Shown: positions 31,700-40,493, counted from the stretch's first letter. The stretch: 64,000 nt of DNA from CAJFUR01 sp904420575 (GCA_965119745.1 OZ221973.1:2542001-2606000); one strand, 5' to 3'. Notes: generated by a model not told the origin, from the sequence alone. Numbers and translations: made by a program.

Positions 31700-33781
31700 C
31701 TAGAACCGGTAGCGCTTCGCGCTCTGCGCGGCGAAGGCTATCGTCGTGCCGTTGTGCAGAAGCGACGAGGCCTGGGGGGTCACCAGCCCGCCGACGCCTG
31801 CGGCCAAGAGCGCGGAGTTCACGGCCATGATCCGCCAGAACGAGCCGTCCAGGCGGCGCATCAGCTCGCGGCTCAAGACCCGCAGGCGCACGAGCGACTC
31901 CAGCGACCCGTCCGAAAGCGTGATGTCGGCCACTTCCCGCGCGATGGCGGTCCCCTGGGCCATGGCCACACCCACGTCGGCAAGCGAGAGCGCCGGAGAG
32001 TCGTTCACGCCGTCGCCCACCATGACGACCCGGTGGCCCTCAGCGCGCAACGCCTGGATGCAGGCGTGCTTGTCTTCCGGCAGGAGGTTCGCGCGGTACT
32101 CGTCGATGCCCGCCTCCCGAGCGACGCGCGCGGCGGCGCACTCGTGGTCGCCCGTAAGCATCACGATGCGCCGGAATCCGAGCGAGCGCAGACGCGCCAC
32201 CGCCTCGCGCGCGCCCTCCTTCAGGGGGTCGTCGACGCCTATCCCACCGACCAGCTTCCCGTCGACCGCCAGGTACAGGACCGAAAGCCCCGCAAGCTCC
32301 CGGGCAATGCGCTCGCGCTGCTCGTCCCCGACGACCACCCCTTCGTCCTCCATCACGAAGTGTTCGCTGCCGATGACGGCGCGCTTGCCGTCGAGCGACG
32401 AGGCTATGCCGTGCGCCACCAGGTACTCCACGCTCGCATGCCGCTCGCGGTGCTTGAGGTTCCTCCGCTCGGCGGCGCGCACCACGGCCCGCGCCACCGG
32501 GTGCGGGAAATGCTCTTCCAGGCAGGCCGCGAAGCGCAGCACCTGCGTGCGGTTCCAGCCGTTGAAGGCGATGACGGAGTGCACCTCGGGCGTCGCCTCG
32601 GTGAGCGTGCCGGTCTTGTCGAACACGATGGCATCGGCCTGGGCGAAGGCCTCGAAGTGCTTCGACCCCTTGACCGTGAAGCCCGCCTTGGCGCTCTGGC
32701 TCATGGCGGAGAGCACGGAGATGGACGCGGTCAGCTTGAGCGCGCAGGAGTAGTCCACCATGAGAGCCGCGGCCGTTTTCTGCAGGCTGCGGGTCGTTGC
32801 CGCCACCGCGCCGGCGAGCAGGAAGTTCCATGGAACGATGCGGTCGGCCAGGCGTTCGCGGCGCGACTGGGCCTCGGCCTTGCACTGCTCGGACTGCTCG
32901 ACGAGGGCGACGATGGAACGCAGCTTGGTCTTCGCGCCGCTCGCGCGCACGCGCACGAAGATCTCGCCGTCCTCCACCGCGGTGCCGGCGAACACGTCGT
33001 CGCCCTCCCCGCGCTCGACGGCCAAGGGCTCGCCGGTGAGGGTGGACTGGTTGACCATCGCGCAGCCGCGCTCGACCACGCCGTCGATGCAGACGGGCAT
33101 GCCGGAGCGCACCGCCACCACGTCGCCGGCCACGAGGGAAGACGCCGGGACCGACCTCTCGCAGTCCCCCTCGACCAGCTGCACCGTCTCGGGCGCAGCC
33201 AGTAGCGAATAGATCAACTCGCCCTCCGAGCGTGCGCGGGTGTAGTCCTCCAGCGTCTCGCCCAGATCCAGGAGGAACATCGTCGAGCCCGCCGTCTTGG
33301 GGTCGCGCTGCACGAAGGACATGCCGATGGCCGCGGCGTCGAGAACCGGAACGTCGAGCCGTGCGCGGAAAAGGGAGCGTAACGCGGCGGCCAGGAAGCG
33401 CCGGTAGCGCCACACCGCCCAGGCGGCACGCAGAAAGGGCGGCAGGAGCCACCGGCGCGCCAGGAACGACCCCGCGAGCGTGGCCACGTCCATGAGCAGC
33501 GCGCCCGCGCGCGGAGCGAGAGGGGCGCCCCAGTCGCTGCGCGCCGCCTCGATGGCGTTTGCATCTATGGCCCGCAGACGATCGAGCACGCGCTCGCGGA
33601 CCGCAGCTCCGCCGGCATAGCGCACCGCAAGCGACCCGATGCGCGGATACACGGTGCAGCCCAGCACGCCCTTGCAGGCGCGCGTGGCGGTCGCAAGCGC
33701 ATCGACGTCTGCGGCCGGGACGGGACCGGCCAGCCTCACGCGCAAGCGGCCCGGCACCTCGTTGACTACCAGGAACTCCAT
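31700..33781 (-). CDS. P1B-type metal-transport ATPase with SCALK in place of CPx
   Basis: 693 residues. A degenerate HMA-like N-terminal domain (MEFLVVNEVPGRLRVRL...) lacks the CxxC metal site. Membrane helices flank the actuator loop NQSTLTGEP (about 245-252). The phosphorylation motif is DKTGT with Asp388, and the hinge is MVGDGVNDSPAL. The membrane metal-site helix reads VDYSCALKLTAS (Ser-Cys-Ala-Leu-Lys, 345-349) instead of CPC/SPC. ATPases with this SCALK form occur widely in Firmicutes and Actinobacteria and have no settled substrate; Mn or Fe export is a guess. Co-transcribed with the small upstream protein, whose stop is seven bases from this start. Confidence 0.88.
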   Translation of the reverse strand: MEFLVVNEVPGRLRVRLAGPVPAADVDALATATRACKGVLGCTVYPRIGSLAVRYAGGAAVRERVLDRLRAIDANAIEAARSDWGAPLAPRAGALLMDVATLAGSFLARRWLLPPFLRAAWAVWRYRRFLAAALRSLFRARLDVPVLDAAAIGMSFVQRDPKTAGSTMFLLDLGETLEDYTRARSEGELIYSLLAAPETVQLVEGDCERSVPASSLVAGDVVAVRSGMPVCIDGVVERGCAMVNQSTLTGEPLAVERGEGDDVFAGTAVEDGEIFVRVRASGAKTKLRSIVALVEQSEQCKAEAQSRRERLADRIVPWNFLLAGAVAATTRSLQKTAAALMVDYSCALKLTASISVLSAMSQSAKAGFTVKGSKHFEAFAQADAIVFDKTGTLTEATPEVHSVIAFNGWNRTQVLRFAACLEEHFPHPVARAVVRAAERRNLKHRERHASVEYLVAHGIASSLDGKRAVIGSEHFVMEDEGVVVGDEQRERIARELAGLSVLYLAVDGKLVGGIGVDDPLKEGAREAVARLRSLGFRRIVMLTGDHECAAARVAREAGIDEYRANLLPEDKHACIQALRAEGHRVVMVGDGVNDSPALSLADVGVAMAQGTAIAREVADITLSDGSLESLVRLRVLSRELMRRLDGSFWRIMAVNSALLAAGVGGLVTPQASSLLHNGTTIAFAAQSAKRYRF

Positions 33782-33787
33782 GGCGCG

Positions 33788-34132
33788 CTACTTCGCCGCC
33801 TTGCCGGAAGGCTTGGCGTCCGCCCCTCCGGAAGAACCCTCGCTCACGCCTTCTCCCGCCACGTCCGAGGGTTTTTCCCTGTCCTTGCCTGCGGCATGCT
33901 CCGTTGCGTCGGTTTTCGAGAGGTTGATGTAGTTCGCCTCGGCCACGATGTCGTCTACCTGGGCTTTCGCCTGCTCGACGATGCCCTCGTAGGCCGACTT
34001 CGCCTGAAGGCCCTTCGCGACGCCCTGCACATAGCACTTCTTGGCCGTGGCGCTGGTGAGAGCCTTCACCCCCACCGTTCCCAGCAGGAAACCGGCACCC
34101 ATCAACAACCCGCCCCGCGTCCTCTCCTTCAT
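33788..34132 (-). CDS. Small membrane-anchored protein paired with the metal ATPase
   Basis: 114 residues. A hydrophobic N-terminal helix (GGLLMGAGFLLGTVGVKALTS) is followed by TAKKCYVQGVAKGLQAKSAYEGIVEQAKAQVDDIVAEANYINLS, an amphipathic helical part, and a low-complexity Ser/Gly/Lys tail. The T-A-K-K-C-Y-V motif matches my recollection of a small uncharacterised family that travels with SCALK-type P-ATPases (possibly DUF6110; not checked). The ATG at 34132 has AAAGGCGG upstream. Possibly a regulatory subunit or metal donor; no function is shown. Confidence 0.6.
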   Translation of the reverse strand: MKERTRGGLLMGAGFLLGTVGVKALTSATAKKCYVQGVAKGLQAKSAYEGIVEQAKAQVDDIVAEANYINLSKTDATEHAAGKDREKPSDVAGEGVSEGSSGGADAKPSGKAAK

Positions 34133-34231
34133 GTGCACCGCCTTTCCGTGCGCAGAAGCGCGCACCTTCCCTGGAAGCCGGCCTCCCTTCCCAAGGCCTA
34201 TGCCGGCGTTCCGCTTTTTATCGAAAATATG

Positions 34232-34260
34232 TTGCCTTGGGTTAACTTCTTTAAGATAAT
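34232..34260 (+). promoter_or_regulatory. Promoter of the 26-codon ORF, in an AT-rich divergent region
   Basis: TTGCCT (34232-34237) and GATAAT (34255-34260) are spaced exactly 17 bases. The block 34212-34262 is AT-rich and contains GGTTAAC at 34240-34246 with a partial inverted mate (GTCAACC, 34276-34282). The minus-strand ATPase operon probably also starts here. A metal-responsive repressor could bind; this is inference. Confidence 0.5.
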
Positions 34261-34367
34261 ACGGGGCGTCAGCGATGTCAACCATGGAGAACATCGACGG
34301 GACGCAACGGGACGCAGGGCCGCGCCGCACGGAAGGCGGACGCGCGGAACACGAAGGAGGTTTCACG

Positions 34368-34448
34368 ATGAAGAAACATCGGTTCTGGGCATGGGCGAGC
34401 ATCTTCTGCGCGGCGATGACGCTCTACACCGGCTACAGGCATCTCTAG
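34368..34448 (+). CDS. 26-residue single-helix peptide divergent from the metal ATPase
   Basis: MKKHRFWAWASIFCAAMTLYTGYRHL: a basic start, one hydrophobic helix and a short polar end. The ribosome site AAGGAGG lies seven bases before the ATG, the best in this region, and a well-spaced promoter (TTGCCT-17-GATAAT) lies about 110 bases upstream. I believe similar tiny peptides sit beside SCALK ATPases in other genomes, but I cannot verify this. A membrane micropeptide modulating the pump is a testable idea. Confidence 0.55.
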   Translation: MKKHRFWAWASIFCAAMTLYTGYRHL

Positions 34449-34698
34449 GGACACGGCACGGCCCCGGACTTAACCCCGCCTGCGCACAGACGCGGGCCAC
34501 TTGCAAAACCGCTGGTTCGCGATTGGCCGCTTCGTCCCGCTTGCGCGCAGGACGCGGGCCAGACGGCCGGGCAAGCGGGCCGGGCGGCGCGGCACGGCGC
34601 GCGCAGGGCGCGGGGCGGAAGCGGCACAGTGCGTATGCGCGCAGGGCGCGGGAAAGCCACGCGAGTGGGCCCTTCGGCCCGGGGCTTCGGGCCTGCCG

Positions 34699-34712
34699 GA
34701 GTCCCGGGACTC
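34699..34712 (-). terminator. Palindrome at the end of the luxR-type gene
   Basis: GAGTCCCGGGACTC is a perfect 14-bp palindrome immediately after the stop codon (34713-34715). Further TTCG-loop stems lie at about 34668-34690. No T tract. Confidence 0.3.
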
Positions 34713-36149
34713 TCAGTCGCGGCCGGCGAGCCGGCGTTCCGTGCGCTCCCCCAAGTCGATGAGCTCCTGGCGCCCATGCACGCCGCATTTCTGATAGATG
34801 CGGCGCAGATGCGTGTCCACGGTGCTCTTGGATATGTAGAACTCCGCCGCGATGCGCTCGCCCGTGCGTCCTTTCAAGGCCAGCGGCAGTATCTCTGCCT
34901 CGCGGCGCGAAAGGCCGGCCTCTTCGGCCACCAGACGGCACGCCTCCTCGAACCGGTCGGTGTCGCGCACCGCCACCGAAAGCGAGCGGAAGTCGCGCTC
35001 GGTGAACAGGAACAGGTAGGCGAACAGGGCGGCCAGGCCCGCGCAGGCCACCACGGCGTAGGGCGTCTGCCCGCGCGTCCCTACCAGGTCCAGCAGGTTG
35101 CCGAGCGCGATGCCCGCCATCTCGCCGGCGAACAGCGCCGTGAAGCCGCGCGCGAAGGAAAGCGCCGCGTCCTGTCCGGTGATGCGTCCCATGACCAGGA
35201 ACAGGGAGACGAGCACGGCCGAAAGGCCCAGGTACCCCGCAAGCACGATGGCCTCTCCCGGCACGCCGAAGTCGGCCAGCACCGGCACGAACAGAAAGCC
35301 CGCCATCATGAGCAGCACCGCCAGCCGGTAGGACCCGTCGAGCGGGCCTTGCCCCTCTGCAGGCGCGATGTCCTCGGCGGGCGTCCCGCCTCCGCCGCCG
35401 AACAGCTGCAGGGCGGCGATGCAGAAGAGGACGAACAGGAACAGCGTGACGGGGAACGTGGGCGTGGTGGCCATGCCGGGATCGGAGCCATAGGTCTCCA
35501 TGAAGCCCGCCGCCAGGCCGAACACGGCGGTGCCGGCGACGATCTTGCCCGAAAGGAGCGTGGCGGCGCCTTCGGCCGGCGCGAGGACGGACACGGGGGG
35601 ACCCGCCAGAAGCCGGCGCAGGGCGGCCGCGCTGCCGAGCGGCAAAAGCTTCAGGACGAGCACGGCGCCCGCCACCGGGACGACCGCGCAGGCGAAGCAC
35701 GCCGCCGCGCCGAGCGCCGATCCCAAGAACACCTCCGGAACCGACCGCGCGATGGGTTCGCGGCCGAGCGCACGGCCCCAAGCGGCCAGAAGGCAGCCGG
35801 CCGGCAGCCCCAGAAGCGCGCATTCCAGCACGAGGCCGCCCACCGCGGGATTCTCGACGAGCAGGGGGACGAAGGAGCCCACCACGAGCAGCGCCGCATA
35901 GCACCAGACGAGCGGGCGAGCCAGCAGCGCGTCGCGCGCGCGGGGCGCCACGAGGCGCAGCAGCACGAACGCCGCCGTCATGAACAGCAGCGTGCCGAAC
36001 AGCTCGGCGCGTTCGAACACGTGCACGCCGTCGCCGAGCCCTTGGTTCGATCCCAGATAGAACAACGAGAAAACGAAGCCCTGGTTGCAGGCGAACCCGA
36101 CGATGGACGTCCATGCCGTGCGCGCATCGGTGTTCCGTCCGAACTGCAA
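34713..36149 (-). CDS. LuxR-family regulator with multi-pass membrane N-terminus (second copy)
   Basis: 478 residues: about twelve hydrophobic segments from residue 12 to 400 and a C-terminal LuxR helix-turn-helix (AGLSRREAEILPLALKGRTGERIAAEFYISKSTVDTHLRRIYQKCGVHGRQELIDL). The start is TTG at 36149, supported by GAAAGGAGC eight bases upstream and a GGTATCATGG -10-like element 44 bases upstream; no ATG fits. Architecture as in 9374-11158, but this copy has no adjacent reductase, so its target is not obvious. tatA upstream and the metal ATPase region downstream are the neighbours. Confidence 0.83.
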   Translation of the reverse strand: MQFGRNTDARTAWTSIVGFACNQGFVFSLFYLGSNQGLGDGVHVFERAELFGTLLFMTAAFVLLRLVAPRARDALLARPLVWCYAALLVVGSFVPLLVENPAVGGLVLECALLGLPAGCLLAAWGRALGREPIARSVPEVFLGSALGAAACFACAVVPVAGAVLVLKLLPLGSAAALRRLLAGPPVSVLAPAEGAATLLSGKIVAGTAVFGLAAGFMETYGSDPGMATTPTFPVTLFLFVLFCIAALQLFGGGGGTPAEDIAPAEGQGPLDGSYRLAVLLMMAGFLFVPVLADFGVPGEAIVLAGYLGLSAVLVSLFLVMGRITGQDAALSFARGFTALFAGEMAGIALGNLLDLVGTRGQTPYAVVACAGLAALFAYLFLFTERDFRSLSVAVRDTDRFEEACRLVAEEAGLSRREAEILPLALKGRTGERIAAEFYISKSTVDTHLRRIYQKCGVHGRQELIDLGERTERRLAGRD

Positions 36150-36192
36150 GGCCCCGCTCCTTTCGACACGACCGTTCCCACAAGATCAGACC

Positions 36193-36198
36193 ATGATA
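36193..36198 (-). promoter_or_regulatory. Probable -10 element for the second luxR-type gene
   Basis: Minus strand CTGGTATCATGG, 44 bases upstream of the TTG start. Confidence 0.4.
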
Positions 36199-36256
36199 CC
36201 AGTCGCGTGGCATTGCTGCCGGCTCGCCGGGGACGAATGCACAAAGAGAGGCACAA

Positions 36257-36279
36257 AGCCGCCCGCAGGATGCGGGCGG
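36257..36279 (-). terminator. Intrinsic terminator of tatA
   Basis: GCCGCCCGC...GCGGGCGGC, a 9-bp stem. On the minus strand it is followed by TTTGTG. It lies about 180 bases past the tatA stop and upstream of the luxR-type promoter. Confidence 0.6.
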
Positions 36280-36457
36280 CCCGGGGAGGGAGGGTAGGCA
36301 GGTTGAATGGCAGGGCCGCTGCGAAGGCGCGGCGATGCGGCGGTTCCCCGGCTTGGGGAGGCCGCGCGGCCATGCCGGGACTCCCAGGAACCAGGGCTCC
36401 AGGAGGGGAGGCCGCGACGCGCACGGGGCCTTCGGGGCCGCGCCGGGACGCGGAAGG

Positions 36458-36739
36458 CTACGCGGTGGTCTTGACGACCTTCTTGACGCGCTTCTTGGGG
36501 GCCGGGGCCTCGTCGCCCTCGACCTCGCCTTCGATGGCCTTCACGGAAGCGGGCTCTTCGACGTCCTCTTCCTCTTCCTCGACGGCTTCCTTCTTGTCGC
36601 CGCCCAGGCCTTCGCGCATGCCCTTCACGGTCTTGCCGAGCGCGGCGCCCAGTTTGGGAAGGTTCTTGGGGCCGAAGATGAGCAGGATGACTGCCAGGAT
36701 GATGATGAGTTCGGGCATGCCCATTCCGAATATTTTCAT
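36458..36739 (-). CDS. tatA: Twin-arginine translocase subunit TatA
   Basis: 93 residues: a membrane helix MPELIIILAVILLIFGPKNLPKLG with the FGPKNLPKLG hinge diagnostic of TatA/E, an amphipathic helix ALGKTVKGMREGL and a charged Glu/Lys tail. It forms the Tat pore that exports folded cofactor proteins, such as the two twin-arginine reductases in this window. The ATG at 36739 is preceded by AGGAGAGTC. tatBC are not adjacent. Confidence 0.92.
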   Translation of the reverse strand: MKIFGMGMPELIIILAVILLIFGPKNLPKLGAALGKTVKGMREGLGGDKKEAVEEEEEDVEEPASVKAIEGEVEGDEAPAPKKRVKKVVKTTA

Positions 36740-36948
36740 GACTCTCCTCGTTTCGAGCGATCGTTTGCCGACGGCTCCGCATCATGCCCGAACCGGCGGC
36801 GCGCCGCTATCGTGCAGAACGATGATTTTTCGTGGACGGCATGCCGCGTCCCTGTCGTGCAAACGCATGACAGGTAAGAAAACGCCTGTTCAAACGAGTT
36901 CTGTCCTTGGGCGCCCGCCTGTTTGCCGCCGCACGGGCGAGCCGCCCC

Positions 36949-38361
36949 TCAGCTCTCTTCGGCAAGCAGGGCGCCGGCCAGATGCCCATGGACGCTTGCC
37001 ATCATGAGGCCGCGCGTCCAGCCGCTGGAGTCGCCCAGGCACGTGAGCCCTTCCACGCTCGTGCGGAACCGCCCGTCCACCTTCACGCGGTTGCTGTAGA
37101 ACTTGAGCTCGGGCGAGTACAGCAGCGTCTCGGGCGCCGCGAAGCCCGGCACCACCTCGTCCACCGCCATCATGAACGCCAGGATGTTCGTCATGGCACG
37201 GTACGGCATGGCCGCCGTGATGTCGCCGGCCACCGCGTCGGGCAGCGTGGGCACCACGTTGGAGCGCGAGAGCTCCTTCTGCCACGTGCGCTTGCCGTCC
37301 AGAATGTCGCCCAGGCGCTGAACCATGATGCGCCCGTCGCCCAGCATGTTGGTCAGCTCCCCCACCTTCTGCGCGTAGGCGATGGGCTGGTCGAACGGCT
37401 CGGAGAAGTTGTGCGAGCACAGGATGGCCAGGTTCGTGTTCGGCGACTGGCGCTCCTTGTAGCTGTGGCCGTTCACCACCGCCAGGCCCTCGTCGTAGTT
37501 CTCCTGGCTCACGAACCCGCCGGGGTTCTGGCAGAACGTGCGCACCTTGTTCTTGAAGGGCTTCGGGTACCCGATGAGCTTGCCTTCGTAGAGCACGTTG
37601 TTCACGGTCTCCATGATCTCGTTGCGCACTTCCACGCGCACGCCGATGTCCACCGGGCCCGGGCCGTGCGCGATGCCGTGCTCGCGGCACATGCGTTCGA
37701 ACCAGTCGGCGCCCCGCCTGCCCGTGGCCACCACGGTGTGCCGCGCGCGCAGCTCGCCTGCGCCGTGGGGGCCTTCCAGCGCGACGCCCACGCACGTGTT
37801 GCCCTCGACGAGCACCTGCGTGCAGGTGGTGGAGAAACGCAACTCCACGCCGGACGCCACCAGATGCTCTTCGATGCGCGCGTACAGGTCGCGCGCACGT
37901 TCGGTGCCCAGGTGGCGTATGGGGCAGTCGACCAGCTTGAGGCCGGCCTTGATGGCGCGGCGGCGTATGTCGGCCAGCTGCTCCTTGCCGCCCAGCCCCT
38001 CCACGTGCGCGTCCGCACCGAACGACAGGTAGATGCCGTCCACCTGCTCGATGGCGGCCTGCGCCACATCGAAGCCGACGAGCTCGGGCAGATCTCCCCC
38101 CACTTCGGCGGAAAGCGAGAGCTTGCCGTCGGAAAACGCCCCCGCGCCCGAGAACCCCGCCGTGATGCGGCACGGCTCGCAGCCCACGCACGCGCCCGAG
38201 GGCCCGCGCAGCTGTTTGGGACAGCGGCGCTCGCGCACCGAGAGCCCCTTGTCCACCATGACGATGTGCCCCGCATGTCCATGCTCGAGCAGCGACAGCG
38301 CGCAGAATATGCCCGCCGGCCCCATGCCGACGATGACGACGTCCGTTGCCTGTGCGCCCAT
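36949..38361 (-). CDS. NAD(P)/FAD-dependent oxidoreductase (COG2509-like)
   Basis: 470 residues. N-terminal DVVIVGMGPAGIFCALSLLEHG is a GxGxxG FAD-binding fold, followed by RRCPKQLRGPSGACVGCEPCRITAGFSGAGAFSDGKLS, a cysteine-bearing segment typical of the family. HTVVATGRRGADW and the C-terminal LTCLGDSSGWTRGLMMASVHG complete the FAD site. These proteins are uncharacterised dehydrogenases. The ATG at 38361 has GGGAGGG upstream. Monocistronic, with a TACAAT element about 105 bases upstream. Confidence 0.85.
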   Translation of the reverse strand: MGAQATDVVIVGMGPAGIFCALSLLEHGHAGHIVMVDKGLSVRERRCPKQLRGPSGACVGCEPCRITAGFSGAGAFSDGKLSLSAEVGGDLPELVGFDVAQAAIEQVDGIYLSFGADAHVEGLGGKEQLADIRRRAIKAGLKLVDCPIRHLGTERARDLYARIEEHLVASGVELRFSTTCTQVLVEGNTCVGVALEGPHGAGELRARHTVVATGRRGADWFERMCREHGIAHGPGPVDIGVRVEVRNEIMETVNNVLYEGKLIGYPKPFKNKVRTFCQNPGGFVSQENYDEGLAVVNGHSYKERQSPNTNLAILCSHNFSEPFDQPIAYAQKVGELTNMLGDGRIMVQRLGDILDGKRTWQKELSRSNVVPTLPDAVAGDITAAMPYRAMTNILAFMMAVDEVVPGFAAPETLLYSPELKFYSNRVKVDGRFRTSVEGLTCLGDSSGWTRGLMMASVHGHLAGALLAEES

Positions 38362-38465
38362 GAGCGCCCTCCCTTGTCTTGTTGCCTCGTTGCGAGCCGG
38401 ACTTCCTGCGCTGAGCGTTGCGCCTGGGACGGCGCCGGAGCAGCCGCGCAGGCGCCGGTGCCGCC

Positions 38466-38471
38466 ATTGTA
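38466..38471 (-). promoter_or_regulatory. Probable -10 element for the FAD oxidoreductase
   Basis: Minus strand GCGCTACAATGGC. TACAAT lies about 105 bases upstream of the ATG at 38361. Confidence 0.4.
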
Positions 38472-38629
38472 GCGCATGCCGTCGCCGCCAGGCGGCGCAG
38501 GACGCCTGCTGCAAGGAAGACGAGAAGAAGGAGGGCGGGGACGCGCGGCAGCAGCGGGCCTCCAGGCGCGGCAGCGGGGCTCGCGGGAACGGGGCCCGGG
38601 GCGCAGACCCCTGCGGCGGCGGTCTCCCC

Positions 38630-39439
38630 CTAGCCCGGGATGCGGTCAGGATGCGAGAGCACGCGCAGGAAGCCGTCGCGGCAGTGGGAGACCAGCGTCA
38701 CGCCCAGCGCTTCGGCGCGGGAAACGGCCTCGTCGGTGGCCGACTTGCACGACACGAGCACGGGGCAGCCGGCCCGGTGCGCCTTGAGGGCCATCTCGCA
38801 GCTGATGCGGCCCGTGACGAACAGCGCCTTGTCGTGCAGGGGCAGGCGTTCGAGCCAGGCTTGGCCGACGGCCTTGTCCATGGCGTTGTGGCGCCCGATG
38901 TCCTCGCGCACCAGCAAGAGGCGCGGCGAGCGGCCGTCGCCCAGCCCGCAGCCGTGCACGCACTCCCCCGCATTGCGCCGAGGGCTGCACCCGCACAGCT
39001 CTTCCATGCCCGCAAGCAGCGCGTCGGCAGCGAACCGCGCCGACGTCTCCAAAGGCGGAAGGACAGGCGGCGCGCCGTGGCCGAGCCCGGCGGCGAACCT
39101 CGGCGCCGCAGCGTCCCCCGCCTGCCGCAGCAGGGCCGAACGCGCGCACCCGGCCGAGGTCACGCGGTGCAACGGCACCAGGACGTCGGCATGCTCGCCG
39201 CTGACGACGCGCACCTCCGCTGCAGCCTCGTCGGCCACGACGTCCGTCAGGCGGTCGCGGTCGGAGACGACCCCTTCGGAAAGCAGGTAGCCCACCGCCA
39301 GCTCCGCCAGGCCGTACGGGCTTCCCTGGCTGACGGCGACCAGTTCGCCGTTCAGGAAGATGCGGACGGACCGCTCGGGCGTGACGAAAGGGGCAGGCGC
39401 AGCCGGGGCCTGCGTGCTGCCATATGCGATCCGTGCCAT
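38630..39439 (-). CDS. fdhD: Formate dehydrogenase accessory sulfurtransferase FdhD, atypical cysteines
   Basis: 269 residues. Family signatures are FLNGELVAVSQGSPYGLAELAVGYLLSEG, VREDIGRHNAMDKAVG, FVTGRISCEMALKAHRAGCPVLVSCKSATDEAV and a C-terminal DGFLRVLSHPDRI. FdhD passes sulfur from IscS to the bis-MGD cofactor of formate dehydrogenase. The usual CxxC loop reads SAGCARS, with only Cys98, while extra cysteines occur at 149, 151, 160 and 164 (CGC...CVHGC). Start at 39439 with AAAAGGGGGCGGG upstream. It lies next to the selenium genes, consistent with a Sec-containing formate dehydrogenase elsewhere in the genome. Confidence 0.9.
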   Translation of the reverse strand: MARIAYGSTQAPAAPAPFVTPERSVRIFLNGELVAVSQGSPYGLAELAVGYLLSEGVVSDRDRLTDVVADEAAAEVRVVSGEHADVLVPLHRVTSAGCARSALLRQAGDAAAPRFAAGLGHGAPPVLPPLETSARFAADALLAGMEELCGCSPRRNAGECVHGCGLGDGRSPRLLLVREDIGRHNAMDKAVGQAWLERLPLHDKALFVTGRISCEMALKAHRAGCPVLVSCKSATDEAVSRAEALGVTLVSHCRDGFLRVLSHPDRIPG

Positions 39440-39970
39440 CCCGCCCCCTTTTCCGTGTCGCGCCCTGCCGATTGCCGGAATGGTACCATAGCGGTTCGGA
39501 GCGGGTCGACCTGCTCCGATGGCCGCAGCCCGGCGCTCGGCCATCGGTTTCCGCCACATGTCGGCTTCGCGATCGCGCGCAGGCCGACAGACCACGTTTT
39601 CGCCGCAGGCCGACGACGCCCCACCTTCGCCCAAAGCCGACGTCCCTTTCGACGGAAGGCGCCCCGCCCTTGGCCTCGGACGCTTTGTTCCCTCTGACGC
39701 ACGCCGCGCCCTTGATGCCTGCGACCCATGACTTGTCCCTGACGCCGACCACCTTGACGACGGACGCCCGTCGTCAATACCGACAGCCAACAGCCTCGCT
39801 TCGCCAGCGATCAATGGCCGAGGCCCGATACCGCCACGCGGGAAGCACGAAAGCCGCAGAGCGACAGTTCCTCCCTCCCCAGCATCCTGCGAACGCCCCC
39901 TCCACCGCCCTTCAACCGCGAAGAATGGGTTTTGGCATCTGCCAGAGGAAGCTCCCTGGCTGCTTTGTCC

Positions 39971-40110
39971 GCCGGCCTTTCCGCCGATCCGCCGGCCTTT
40001 CCGCCGATCCGCCGGCCTTTCCGCCGATCCGCCGGCCTTTCCGCCGATCCGCCGGCCTTTCCGCCGATCCGCCGGCCTTTCCGCCGATCCGCCGGCCTTT
40101 CCGCCGAGTT
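39971..40110. repeat. Tandem repeat, seven 20-bp units (VNTR)
   Basis: The unit GCCGGCCTTTCCGCCGATCC is repeated six times without error and a seventh time with the last three bases changed. Twenty is not a multiple of three, so any translation cycles through all frames and gives a 20-residue periodic peptide in each; coding is unlikely. Confidence 0.95.
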
Positions 40111-40493
40111 GGACGAAATCTTCTCGATTCTCTATCTTTTGCCGGAAATAATACCATACGCCCTCCTTTGACCAGGTGCTTCTTGTAAGACATCTGACCA
40201 GGAAGGGGCGAGCACCGAAAAATCTACGGAATCGGCGCGATTTTGTCCATGGCCTTCCTTCTTGCCCGTTGCAAGTCCAAACAGGAACGATAGGCGACAC
40301 GCACAAGGAATCCATCGAGGCAGCAGGCTGTCACGGGATCTGAATCCGAACACAGAGGACGCGTCCGGCACGGCGGCTGGCGGGCATGCCGCAGCGCGCA
40401 AGGCGCTTCTGGAGAGCCGCGTGCAGCATGGCCGGCGGCAAGATCCTCCTCGGGCACCACGATGCGCGGCGAGCGGCGTCTTCGAACCTGCGG

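Noticed and set aside
36780..36900. CAGGCGTTT-like word near tatA as a second copy of the 20-kb inverted-repeat element
   Set aside because: Similarity is limited to about 15 bases and the terminal repeats are absent.
39971..40110. CRISPR array
   Set aside because: Units are directly adjacent with no spacers and no cas genes are near.
39912..40193. ORFs spanning the 20-bp repeat (both strands), for example a protein with RRKGRRIGGKAGG repeats
   Set aside because: A 20-bp unit is open in several frames at once merely by composition; no ribosome site of quality and no non-repeat domain.
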